This document shows, piece by piece, positions 14,116 through 21,061 of a DNA stretch of 21,061 nt. The position numbers and the translations under genes are program-made. Location: assembly GCA_049612785.1 (NCBI GenBank), contig JBMZBW010000038.1, positions 1 through 21,061 on the forward strand, read 5' to 3'. The notes below the pieces were generated by a model. It was not told the DNA's origin, did not search any database, and was given only the letters and a program-made list of their open reading frames with translations. This DNA is from UBA7985 sp049612785 (GTDB lineage: Bacteria > Pseudomonadota > Alphaproteobacteria > UBA7985). The first letter of the stretch is position 1; every line of letters starts with the position of its first letter.

Positions 14116-14846
14116 GACGGTTTTTGCCAGACAGAGATATGGCTCTTGCTAGTGGCTGAGAACGCGGCCTTGTTCCAGTCCGCCCAACGTGTTTCCAACG
14201 CCAGACCCGCCATTTGCGCCATAAGGTCTAGTTCCGCGGGCCATGCGTAGCGGAAGGGAATGGTGAGCCGCTCCGCGTTCCCGTCTGCGTCGAACCGAAT
14301 ATGGGTCGAGGTGTATTGCTGGGTTACGGTGTCAAAGCGATCAATACCCCAGTGATCGTCTTCGGCAGCAAAAGCCAGCATGCTCTCCCCCTGCGGCAAG
14401 CGCTGCAGCGGAGGCACAAGCGTTTCAACCAGAAAACGCCCGCCGGGTTTCAGGTGACGCGCGGCATTGCGGAAACAGGCGGTTTGCTGCGCCTGTGTCG
14501 TCAGGTTATCGATGCTGTTGTAGACCAGATAGACCAGCGAGAACTGGTCGTTTACGGCGGCGGATGCCATGTCACCCATGGTGATGGTCATCCCCTTGCC
14601 ACCGTCCTTCTTGCGCAACTGCTGGATCATGGACCAGGAATACTCAATCCCGGCGACTTCGATCCCCCGTGCCGCGAGGGGCAGGGCGACACGGCCTGTG
14701 CCAATGGCGAATTCAAGCGCGGTCCGGTCCGTGGCGAGCTCGTCCAGCCGTTCCAGCATAATCGGAAGATCAGCCGAAGCCGCTTCGCCGTGGAGCTGGT
14801 CATAGGTTGCGGCGACGGCTTCGTCGAAATACCCGTCGTCGTTCAC
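14112..14846 (-). CDS. Class I SAM-dependent methyltransferase
   Basis: A 244-residue Rossmann-fold methyltransferase. Motif I is LEFAIGTGRVALPLA (about 44-58), followed by the acidic end of strand 2 in AGIEYS (about 65-70), a GDMAS segment at the post-motif position, and a FSLVYLVYNSIDNL motif. LKPGGRFLVET marks the usual strand-5 region. The methyl acceptor is unknown. The start is a GTG at 14846 with GGAG 8 bases upstream, and GTGA overlaps the deacylase stop codon by 4 bases, so it is translated by coupling after the M20 gene and is the last gene of the racemase-deacylase-methyltransferase unit. That context suggests a small amino-acid-like acceptor, but protein sequence alone does not show it. 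Confidence 0.88.
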   Translation of the reverse strand: MNDDGYFDEAVAATYDQLHGEAASADLPIMLERLDELATDRTALEFAIGTGRVALPLAARGIEVAGIEYSWSMIQQLRKKDGGKGMTITMGDMASAAVNDQFSLVYLVYNSIDNLTTQAQQTACFRNAARHLKPGGRFLVETLVPPLQRLPQGESMLAFAAEDDHWGIDRFDTVTQQYTSTHIRFDADGNAERLTIPFRYAWPAELDLMAQMAGLALETRWADWNKAAFSATSKSHISVWQKPS

Positions 14847-16003
14847 GCTGTCGCTCCACTGGTTTGAAGGGCGCGGATGGCGTGCAGGTAGATGTCAACC
14901 GCCTGTTCGATCTGTTTGACTTCAACCCATTCATTCAGCGAGTGGCATTGCGCCAAGGCACCGGGTCCGCAAATCACCGCTTCACAGCGGAAATTCGGCG
15001 CGTCGGTTGAGCCGCTGAAGGAGCGGATTTCGGCGCTGCTGCCCAGAACCGCAGCCGTCGCACTCTCCAGCGCTTTGACGGTGGGGGCGGTGGTGGGGGT
15101 TCCCAGTGCAGGAACATCCAGGTCTGCGGTGATGAACTCGTAATCCATGTCCGGAATTCCCGCCGCAACCGCCGCAACAATCGCCTGAATTTCCGCCATG
15201 ACTGCATCATGGTCTTCGCCGGGAATGGTACGGCGGTCGATGTCGATGGTACACCAATCGGCCACGGAACTGACGCTGTTGCCGCCTCGGATGGTGCCGA
15301 TGTTCAGCGTGGGGTGTCCGGCCATGGGGTGCGGCGTGCGTGTGCTTAACTCAGCGGCGTAATCCTCCAGCGCGACCACAACGCGGCACATATGATTGAC
15401 GGCATTGATCCCCTTGTGCGGCAACGAGGAATGAACCGAAACGCCCTTCGTCCGCAAGCCAAAGCACATTTGCCCCTTGTGAACGGGGCAAATCGCCAGT
15501 TCAGAGGGTTCGGCGATAATGGCGTGATCTATCTTGGGACCATTGAGCCCAAAGTGGTCTGAACCGGTCATGGCGTGTTCTTCGTCAACGACAGCAGCGA
15601 GGATCAAATCGCCTTCCAGCGTTTCTCCGGAAGCCTGTAGTCGCCGGACCACTTCCAGGTAGGCCGCCAGGCCCGCCTTCATGTCACAAGCGCCGCGCCC
15701 GTGCATTTTGCCGTCTTTGATAAAGGGCTGAAATGGCCCCTCGTAGCCCTCGACACCGACAGTATCCATGTGCCCCGCCAGCATGATTGTCGGTCCGGCA
15801 CCACGGCCCTTAAGCCGCCCCCAAACATTCCGACGACCATGGCTGACAGGCGTGGAATGGACCTCAAGCCCCAGCTCGGCCAGCTTGTTTTCATAGAGTT
15901 GCGCCATCGCTTCTTCAGGGGCCGGAACCGGCATTTCCCCATCAAAGGGGTTCACGCTGGGGGTTCGGACCATGTCCATCAGGTCGTCGAGCATTGGGTT
16001 CAT
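14843..16003 (-). CDS. M20-family deacylase, acetylornithine deacetylase/ArgE-like
   Basis: A 386-residue M20 peptidase/deacylase. Dinuclear zinc-site residues are visible: H78 with D80 in AGHMDTVG, D107 in GACDMKAG, general base E141 and ligand E142 in VVDEEHA, E165 in IIAEPSE, and H354 near the C-terminus in CHSLNEW. The lid dimerisation domain (about 180-290) lies between. The best family match is ArgE/DapE-type enzymes that remove acetyl or succinyl groups from amino-acid nitrogens. True ArgE is usually placed with arginine biosynthesis, which is absent here, so a catabolic N-acyl-amino-acid deacylase is likely. The ATG overlaps the upstream racemase-family stop by 4 bases (ATGA) and the methyltransferase start by 4 bases (GTGA), so all three are tightly coupled. 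Confidence 0.9.
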   Translation of the reverse strand: MNPMLDDLMDMVRTPSVNPFDGEMPVPAPEEAMAQLYENKLAELGLEVHSTPVSHGRRNVWGRLKGRGAGPTIMLAGHMDTVGVEGYEGPFQPFIKDGKMHGRGACDMKAGLAAYLEVVRRLQASGETLEGDLILAAVVDEEHAMTGSDHFGLNGPKIDHAIIAEPSELAICPVHKGQMCFGLRTKGVSVHSSLPHKGINAVNHMCRVVVALEDYAAELSTRTPHPMAGHPTLNIGTIRGGNSVSSVADWCTIDIDRRTIPGEDHDAVMAEIQAIVAAVAAGIPDMDYEFITADLDVPALGTPTTAPTVKALESATAAVLGSSAEIRSFSGSTDAPNFRCEAVICGPGALAQCHSLNEWVEVKQIEQAVDIYLHAIRALQTSGATA

Positions 16004-16803
16004 GCAGGCAGCCCTTTCCGGTACAGAGCGCCCCGGCCTTCGATCACCTCATCCACCCCTGAAAGCCGCATCAGGTGCCAGACAAGCGCGTGATTGCTCG
16101 CGGTAACGGGCTTGCCAATGCGTGCTTCGGCTTCTTCGATGATGTCGGCAGCACGCAGGCTGGTGCAGGAGACAAAAACCCCGTCGCAATCCTCTGAGGA
16201 GCCGACGTCGATGATGGCTTGCAGGATGGATGCGGGCGAAATCTTGCCAACCACAAGGTCGCTGTCCTCATAGAACGAGCCGATGAGGTTCACGCTCAAA
16301 CCGGCTTGGGCAAAGTTGGCTTGCATGGCCAGCGTCACGTCCGGCGTGTAGGGGGTCAGCAGCGCCGGGCGAGTGACGCCCAAACAGGCCATAGCAGCCT
16401 TGGCAGCCGTAAGCGGGTTGCTTGTCGGAATGCCCGGATGCGCGCCGTTCATGATTTCAGCAACGCGATCTTCACCAATGATGGTTGAACCGGAGGTACA
16501 CCCATAACCAATGGCGCTCAGGCCCATGTAGTCGGGGATGAGACCCGCCGCGATGGGCAGTTCCTTTTCCATGTTCGCCAGCGTTTCCGGCGTGACAACC
16601 ACGTCGTTGGCCAGCCGCGCATGATAGAGCGCAACCCCGTCAACAGCCGTAAGCGCGCGGGCTTCATCTTCCATCGTCTGATCAGACTCAAGAACCAGCA
16701 GCCCAATGCGCGCGCGCTCACCTGCGCCGCTGTCGCTGCTGTAGTTGAGCCGTCGGATCGTAGGGGCCGCTTGGCTGTTTTGGGGTGAAGAACCGTCTGG
16801 CAT
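16000..16803 (-). CDS. EutA-like Asp/Glu racemase-superfamily protein
   Basis: A 267-residue protein of the aspartate/glutamate racemase superfamily, in the branch holding arylmalonate decarboxylase, maleate cis-trans isomerase and ectoine-utilisation protein EutA. Both catalytic-type cysteines are present: C102 in GYGCTSGS and C213 in VSCTSLRA. This separates it from arylmalonate decarboxylase, which keeps only the second, and fits isomerase or racemase chemistry. RIGLLVLESDQT and LLTPYTPDV are EutA-like segments as I recall that family. The first about 30 residues are extra and low in complexity. The ATG at 16803 has GGAGA about 6 bases upstream. It is the first gene of a three-gene coupled unit with the M20 deacylase and methyltransferase, and is divergent from the molybdoenzyme gene. 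Confidence 0.85.
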   Translation of the reverse strand: MPDGSSPQNSQAAPTIRRLNYSSDSGAGERARIGLLVLESDQTMEDEARALTAVDGVALYHARLANDVVVTPETLANMEKELPIAAGLIPDYMGLSAIGYGCTSGSTIIGEDRVAEIMNGAHPGIPTSNPLTAAKAAMACLGVTRPALLTPYTPDVTLAMQANFAQAGLSVNLIGSFYEDSDLVVGKISPASILQAIIDVGSSEDCDGVFVSCTSLRAADIIEEAEARIGKPVTASNHALVWHLMRLSGVDEVIEGRGALYRKGLPA

Positions 16804-16885
16804 GATCTTCTCCTAGTCTGGTTACCTGTTCACCTTCTGCCACAACAGCGCCTCTGGCAACGCCTTCATTCGCGACGCCCTGTGC

Positions 16886-16914
16886 TTGGCAGGCGATGCG
16901 AAGGCCGCTAACGT
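16886..16914 (+). promoter_or_regulatory. Sigma-70-like promoter candidate for the molybdoenzyme gene
   Basis: TTGGCA (16886-16891, 5 of 6 to the -35 consensus) and TAACGT (16909-16914, 3 of 6 to the -10 consensus) are separated by 17 bases, in the 144-base region shared with the divergent racemase-family gene. A start near 16921 would leave a leader of about 27 bases before the ATG at 16948. The -10 match is weak. Confidence 0.3.
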
Positions 16915-16947
16915 CAAAAAAAGTGAAGCAGGCAGGCACCTCGATCT

Positions 16948-19248
16948 ATGGACAGTAAGCGCAGCGCTTTAACCTCTAGCCATTGGGGAGCCGGAGTTGT
17001 TGAGACCGATGGCGAGCGGGTCACGGCGGTTCATCCCTATCCTGCTGACCCTGCACCCAATCGCATCAATGAAAATATTCCCGGCGCACTCTACAGCCAA
17101 AGCCGGATCCGGCGTCCGGCTGTTCGGGCGTCGTGGTTGGAAAATGGCCCGGAAAAGCGAACTGGCGTGCGGGGGAGAGACCCCTTTGTTGAGGTCAGTT
17201 GGGATCAGGCACTGGACCTGATCGCGGGTGAAATCGCACGGATACGAGAGCAGCACGGCAACGGCTCGATCTTTGCCGGGTCCTATGGATGGTCCAGCGC
17301 TGGCCGCGTTCATCACGCTCAATCGCTCCTCAAGCGGTTTTTGAATACCCAAGGTGGCTTTGTCCGATCTGAGGGGAATTATAGCTACAACGCAGCCTTG
17401 GTGCTCATGCCCTACATCAGCGGTCCTTACCGCTTGAGTATCATCGATTCAACGCGGTGGTCGGTGGTTGAAAAGCACAGTGAATTGGTTTTGGCTTTCG
17501 GCGGTTTGGCGGAGCGAAATACCGCTGTTTGTGATGGCGGTGTGACCTTTCACCGGTTTCCCAACGCGGTGAAAGCCTGCGCGGATGCCGGGGTAAAATT
17601 CATCAATATCAGCCCTTTGCGCTCGGATATGAGCGCTGACGTCCAAACCGAATGGCTTGCGCCCAAGCCCGGTTCAGATACGGCGCTGATGATGGGGCTC
17701 GCTTACGTTCTGTTGGATGAAGGGCTGCACGATCCCGATTTCCTCGCCCGCTACACGGTTGGTTTTGACCGCGTTGCCGCCTACCTGCGCGGTCAAGGCG
17801 ACGACCAAACCCCCAAAACGCCGGCATGGGCCGAGCGGCAAAGCGGGATTCCCGCTGGGCGGATTATCGATCTGGCGCGTGAAATGGCCTCCAAGCGCAC
17901 GCTGATCACACTGGCCGCCGGCCTCCAACGCGCAGATTTTGGCGAACAGCCGCTGTGGATGTGCACAACGCTGGCGGCGATGTTGGGGCAGATTGGGTTG
18001 CCCGGTGGGGGCACCATGATCGGGGCCGCTGTGAACGGCAATATCGGTACGAAAGAACGACTGTTCAGCACCGGAACCATGCGCCAGCTCAATAACCCAG
18101 TGACCGATTTTCTGCCTGTCGCAATGATCGCTGAGATGCTGCTGCACCCCGGTGAGTCGTACATCTACGACGGCGCGAAAATGAAGTTTCCCGATGCGCG
18201 CATGGTGTGGTGGGCTGGCGGAAATCCGTTTCACCACCATCAGGATCTTGCCCGGCTGCATGCTGCTTTCCAGACCCCTGAAACCGTCATTGTGAACGAA
18301 ATCAGTTGGACCGCCGCTGCCCGTCACGCCGATATCGTTTTGCCAGTCGCAGCGGCGCAGGAAAGGCTCGATTTTGGGGCCGGAAAGTCAGATGACACGC
18401 TGGTTCCCATGGCCGCGCACGCCAAGCCGCCTTTCGAAGCGCGGTTGGAGTACGACATTTATGCTGATCTGGCTGAGCGACTGGGCAACCGGGACGCCTT
18501 TACCGAGGGAAAGACTGCTGAACAGTGGGCAGAAACACTGTGGGAGGTCACCCGAGAGTTCTCAGCCCGTGCTGGGGTGAATTTGCCGGATTTTGAAACC
18601 TTCATGGCAGGCGACGCAATCGCCGTTCCTGACCCCAGTCCCGAACAGGTTTACCTCGCCGATTTCCGCGCAGACCCAGAGGCCAATCCCCTACCAACGC
18701 CAAGCGGAAAGTTGGAGCTGTACTCGGAAACCATCGCAGGGTTCGGGCTTGCCGATTGTCCGGGGCAGGCGACCTGGTTTCCCCCGCGCGATGATCCGTC
18801 GGAGCACGGTCCCCTCTACCTGATCTCCGGTCAGCCCAAGACCCGCTTGCATAGCCAGTTGGACGACGGAGCCTATAGCCGCTCTTACAAGATCAAAGAC
18901 CGAGAACCGGTCCTGATCCATCCCGAGGATGCCCACAGCCGAGGCATCGCAGACGGTGACGTGGTGGAGCTGTTTAACGGGCGAGGGCGCTGTCTGGCCG
19001 GTGCCGTGGTCACCGATGCGGTGCGTCAGGGGTGCCTGTTTCTCTGGACAGGGGCCTGGTACGATCCCGATTTCAGCCAGACCCCTCCGCTGGACCGCCA
19101 TGGCAACCCAAACAGCCTGACCCACGACCGCAGGACCTCTAGCCTGTCACAGTCGCCAGCCTCGCATTCAGTAAGGTTGGACGTTCGCAAATGGACAGGG
19201 GACTTGCCGCCGGTTCAGGCGTTTTTGCCCCCAGCATTCAAGCGATGA
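16948..19248 (+). CDS. bisC: Cytoplasmic DMSO-reductase-family molybdoenzyme, BisC-like
   Basis: A 766-residue molybdopterin-guanine-dinucleotide oxidoreductase of the DMSO/TMAO/biotin sulfoxide reductase group. SYGW with Y113 and W115 and S147 in GNYSYNAA line up with the active-site Tyr114, Trp116 and molybdenum-ligand Ser147 of Rhodobacter DMSO reductase. There is no N-terminal 4Fe-4S cysteine motif and no Tat signal peptide, since the protein begins directly with the SSHWGAG segment, so it is cytoplasmic, as BisC and MsrP-independent methionine sulfoxide reductases are. Expected reaction: reduction of biotin sulfoxide or free methionine sulfoxide; other S- or N-oxides are possible. The C-terminal cofactor-binding domain (ISGQPKTRLHSQ to the end) is complete. 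The Shine-Dalgarno is weak. Neighbours are a rhodanese (convergent, 7 bases away) and the EutA-like unit (divergent). Confidence 0.88.
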   Translation: MDSKRSALTSSHWGAGVVETDGERVTAVHPYPADPAPNRINENIPGALYSQSRIRRPAVRASWLENGPEKRTGVRGRDPFVEVSWDQALDLIAGEIARIREQHGNGSIFAGSYGWSSAGRVHHAQSLLKRFLNTQGGFVRSEGNYSYNAALVLMPYISGPYRLSIIDSTRWSVVEKHSELVLAFGGLAERNTAVCDGGVTFHRFPNAVKACADAGVKFINISPLRSDMSADVQTEWLAPKPGSDTALMMGLAYVLLDEGLHDPDFLARYTVGFDRVAAYLRGQGDDQTPKTPAWAERQSGIPAGRIIDLAREMASKRTLITLAAGLQRADFGEQPLWMCTTLAAMLGQIGLPGGGTMIGAAVNGNIGTKERLFSTGTMRQLNNPVTDFLPVAMIAEMLLHPGESYIYDGAKMKFPDARMVWWAGGNPFHHHQDLARLHAAFQTPETVIVNEISWTAAARHADIVLPVAAAQERLDFGAGKSDDTLVPMAAHAKPPFEARLEYDIYADLAERLGNRDAFTEGKTAEQWAETLWEVTREFSARAGVNLPDFETFMAGDAIAVPDPSPEQVYLADFRADPEANPLPTPSGKLELYSETIAGFGLADCPGQATWFPPRDDPSEHGPLYLISGQPKTRLHSQLDDGAYSRSYKIKDREPVLIHPEDAHSRGIADGDVVELFNGRGRCLAGAVVTDAVRQGCLFLWTGAWYDPDFSQTPPLDRHGNPNSLTHDRRTSSLSQSPASHSVRLDVRKWTGDLPPVQAFLPPAFKR

Positions 19249-19255
19249 TGAAGGC

Positions 19256-19663
19256 TTAGTCGGTTTTGGCGGGCGGAAATTCAACCGGTCCGCCGTGTTT
19301 TTCCCACGTGCCGAAGCCTTCTTTAAGGTGGGCAGCGTCAAAGCCCATGTCTTGCAAGGTCGCGACACTGAGTGCTGACCGCCAGCCCGAAGCACAGTGA
19401 AAAACATACTTCTTCCCCGCTTGAGCAAAAACGTCCTTGTGATAGGGGCTTTCGGGGTCAATCCAGAACTCAAGCATTCCCCGTGGAGCATGAATGCTTC
19501 CGGGAATGAAGCCAACCCGCTGACGCTCGCGCACATCGCGGATATCGACGATGACCGTATCGGGATCGTCGAGGCGCGCGATCAAGTCGGCAGTTTCGAT
19601 TTCTTCGATCCTCGCACGGGCATTTTCAACCATTTGGGCGGCGGTGGTTTTCAGCTTGGACAC
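19256..19663 (-). CDS. Single-domain rhodanese
   Basis: A 135-residue rhodanese-homology protein with active-site cysteine C90 in FHCASGWRSA and the family opening DTVIVDIRDVRERQRVGFIPGS (about 35-56). It probably carries or transfers sulfane sulfur in the cytoplasm; no signal peptide is seen, but an N-terminal helix (about 8-30) precedes the domain. Start: GTG at 19663 has AGGAG about 7 bases upstream; the TTG at 19669 lies too close to that site. It ends 7 bases from the molybdoenzyme stop on the other strand and is divergent from the SDR gene. A TTGACA at 19716-19721 in the shared upstream region could be a -35 for the SDR gene, but no matching -10 was found. Confidence 0.9.
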   Translation of the reverse strand: MSKLKTTAAQMVENARARIEEIETADLIARLDDPDTVIVDIRDVRERQRVGFIPGSIHAPRGMLEFWIDPESPYHKDVFAQAGKKYVFHCASGWRSALSVATLQDMGFDAAHLKEGFGTWEKHGGPVEFPPAKTD

Positions 19664-19775
19664 TAGCAAACTCCTGCAAATTGAGCGCGTCTCTGATAAC
19701 GTTTGTTCAGGTAAATTGACACCTCAAACCCGGTAGAGCAACATCCGGCGCAAATTCGAAATCAAGGAACAGATC

Positions 19776-20519
19776 ATGTCTTCAAAACCCATTGCTTTGG
19801 TAACTGGTGGCGCACAGGGAATTGGCGCAGCGTGTGGTAAGGCGCTGGCCGCAGACGGCTATCACGTTGTTCTTGCCGATGTGCAGGATAGCGTCATGGA
19901 AACAGCCGCCGCCTTGGGCGGAACGGGCATGATCTGCGACATGTCAGACGCTGGGGCTATTCTGGCCATGTTCGACAAGATCGAAGCAGACCTGGGACCG
20001 GTCAGCGCGCTGGTGAATAACGCTGGCGTGGCCATGCCGGGTGATTTTCTCAGCTACGACCTGGACGCCTTTGATCGCGTGATCAGCATCAACCTGCGCG
20101 GCGTTTTCATCGCGCTTCAACGGGCGGCGCAGACCATGGTTGACCGCGGAATCGAAGGCGCGATTGTCAACATGTCCTCGATTAACTCTGTGGTCGCCAT
20201 TCCCGCGATTCCGGCTTACTGCGCCTCCAAGGGCGGCGTGAACCAGATCACCAAATCGGGCGCTTTGGCACTGGCCGACAAGAACATCCGCGTCAACGCC
20301 GTCGGGCCGGGTTCGATTGATACTGAAATGATGGCCGGGGTTAATGCGGACCCGACCGCCATGGCCCGCGTCATGAGCCGCACGCCGCTCAAGCGGGTGG
20401 GTACGGTCGAGGAAATCGCCGATGTGGTGGCTTTCCTGTGTTCGCCAAAGTCCAGCTACATCACGGGCGAGACCATCTATGTTGACGGTGGCCGCATGGG
20501 GTTGAACTACACCTGCTAA
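19776..20519 (+). CDS. NAD-type short-chain dehydrogenase/reductase
   Basis: A classical SDR of 247 residues. The cofactor motif TGGAQGIG is at 10-17, NNAG at 81-84, the catalytic serine in NMSSINS (about 134-135), and Y148-x3-K152 in YCASK. D35 at the end of the second strand (VLADVQ) points to NAD(H) rather than NADP(H). The C-terminal ITGETIYVDGG is typical of ketoacyl-ACP reductase and polyol or glucose dehydrogenase-like members. The substrate is unknown. The ATG has AAGGAA about 7 bases upstream. It converges on the flavoprotein gene with a 4-base overlap, and the rhodanese is divergent. Confidence 0.92.
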   Translation: MSSKPIALVTGGAQGIGAACGKALAADGYHVVLADVQDSVMETAAALGGTGMICDMSDAGAILAMFDKIEADLGPVSALVNNAGVAMPGDFLSYDLDAFDRVISINLRGVFIALQRAAQTMVDRGIEGAIVNMSSINSVVAIPAIPAYCASKGGVNQITKSGALALADKNIRVNAVGPGSIDTEMMAGVNADPTAMARVMSRTPLKRVGTVEEIADVVAFLCSPKSSYITGETIYVDGGRMGLNYTC

Positions 20520-21061
20520 TCAGGGTCAAAAACGATGGGGCGTTCGCGTCTGAAGATCCGGTCTTCAGGCTCGCGCCCCAGCAGCTCGCGCGCGTGGCGA
20601 TGGCCGGAGTAGACCGCAGCCTGTATCGGACCGGGAACCTCGGCATCACCGATCAGACGGTGGGCGATGCCTTTGTCGCGCAGGGCCTTTGAAAGCGTCA
20701 CATCCGGTTCTCTGAGACCAGCGAAAACAAGGGTTTTGGCCGTGATCAGGGGCAGGGCAACGCCGGTGTCAGAGCGCTGGACCCGCAAGCCCTCACCGGT
20801 CCATTCAACGGCAGTCGCATTGGGGTGCATTTCAACGCCCAAGTGCGTCATTTCACTGAGCATGCGCGGGTATTCCAGCGTGTGAAGGCTCCAACCGCCA
20901 ATCATCGCAGCGGGGGAGACCAAATGCACTTCCAGCCCTTTCTTCGCCAAATCTGCCGCCAGCGCGTTCGCCATGTAGTAATGGTCATCATCATAGATCA
21001 CCACTGGCCCCTGAAGCGCCGCGCCAGCTTCAAAGCCATGCAGCACATCATCCGGCGTCAG
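20516..21061 (-). CDS. Trimethylamine-dehydrogenase-type flavoprotein, C-terminal part
   Basis: The last 181 codons of a gene that continues past the window edge; the frame is open to base 21061, where it reads LTPDDVLHG. TPDDVLHG..., the nucleotide-binding strand VVIYDDDHYYMANALA and SLHTLEYPRML match the C-terminal ADP-binding region of trimethylamine dehydrogenase and relatives (dimethylamine and histamine dehydrogenases, 2,4-dienoyl-CoA reductase, N-methylproline demethylase-type enzymes). Those proteins have an N-terminal FMN barrel, a 4Fe-4S site and this domain, about 680-730 residues in all; the missing part should lie beyond the edge. An oxidative demethylation of a methylated amine or amino acid is the likely chemistry, but the substrate-determining barrel is not visible here. 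Confidence 0.82.
   Translation of the reverse strand: MTPDDVLHGFEAGAALQGPVVIYDDDHYYMANALAADLAKKGLEVHLVSPAAMIGGWSLHTLEYPRMLSEMTHLGVEMHPNATAVEWTGEGLRVQRSDTGVALPLITAKTLVFAGLREPDVTLSKALRDKGIAHRLIGDAEVPGPIQAAVYSGHRHARELLGREPEDRIFRRERPIVFDPD

Noticed and set aside
14301..14867. 188-codon plus-strand frame opposite the methyltransferase
   Set aside because: No motif, and it covers the coupled stop/start junction of two well-supported minus-strand genes.
16862..16905. Inverted repeat GCCTTC / GAAGGC between the divergent racemase-family and molybdoenzyme genes
   Set aside because: Only 6-base arms with a 32-base spacer, within chance expectation for this composition.
16718..16939. 73-codon minus-strand frame in the racemase/molybdoenzyme intergenic region
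   Set aside because: It overlaps the start of the EutA-like gene in another frame, has no ribosome site and no recognisable similarity.

Overview
The window reads as one compact stretch of an alphaproteobacterial chromosome, most likely Rhodobacterales (Roseobacter-type). The pointers are moderately high GC, a TRAP transporter binding protein next to a DctB/DctD-type two-component pair, an arginase/ornithine-cyclodeaminase pair with an Lrp/AsnC regulator, and a EutA-type racemase-family protein. The taxon is an inference from gene content. No tRNA, rRNA, insertion sequence, phage gene or CRISPR array was seen, and no gene-free stretch exceeds about 200 bases.

Left part (1-7833, all minus strand). 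Read in transcription order, this is an MFS drug/metabolite exporter, a C-factor-like short-chain dehydrogenase, an OpgC-like membrane acyltransferase, an AbrB-family membrane protein, a DctB-like sensor kinase, and a very short DctD-like response regulator that has lost its AAA+ domain. After a 197-base gap with two palindromes comes a TRAP substrate-binding protein. A strong hairpin follows, then what looks like the first codons of the next TRAP gene at the window edge. The kinase/regulator pair probably controls the TRAP transporter.

Middle part (8020-11252). A fumarylacetoacetate-hydrolase-family gene converges on an Lrp/AsnC regulator. The regulator is divergent from arginase (rocF) and ornithine cyclodeaminase (ocd), giving a complete arginine -> ornithine -> proline route with its probable regulator.

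Right part (11257-21061). Several small divergent or convergent units follow: a VOC-family protein with a cystathionine-beta-lyase-like PLP enzyme; an M24 (Xaa-Pro peptidase/creatinase-fold) hydrolase; a tightly coupled unit of EutA-like racemase-family protein, M20 deacylase and SAM methyltransferase; a cytoplasmic BisC-like molybdoenzyme; a rhodanese; an NAD-type short-chain dehydrogenase; and the C-terminal end of a trimethylamine-dehydrogenase-type flavoprotein.

Taken together the window is a catabolic neighbourhood for amino-acid-like compounds. The combination of EutA-like, M24, acyl-amino-acid deacylase and ornithine-cyclodeaminase families recalls ectoine utilisation loci. The recognisable ectoine-specific genes are missing, and sulfur-related enzymes (C-S lyase, sulfoxide reductase, rhodanese) lie among them, so the true substrate is open. 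All five convergent gene pairs meet within 7 bases or overlap by exactly 4.
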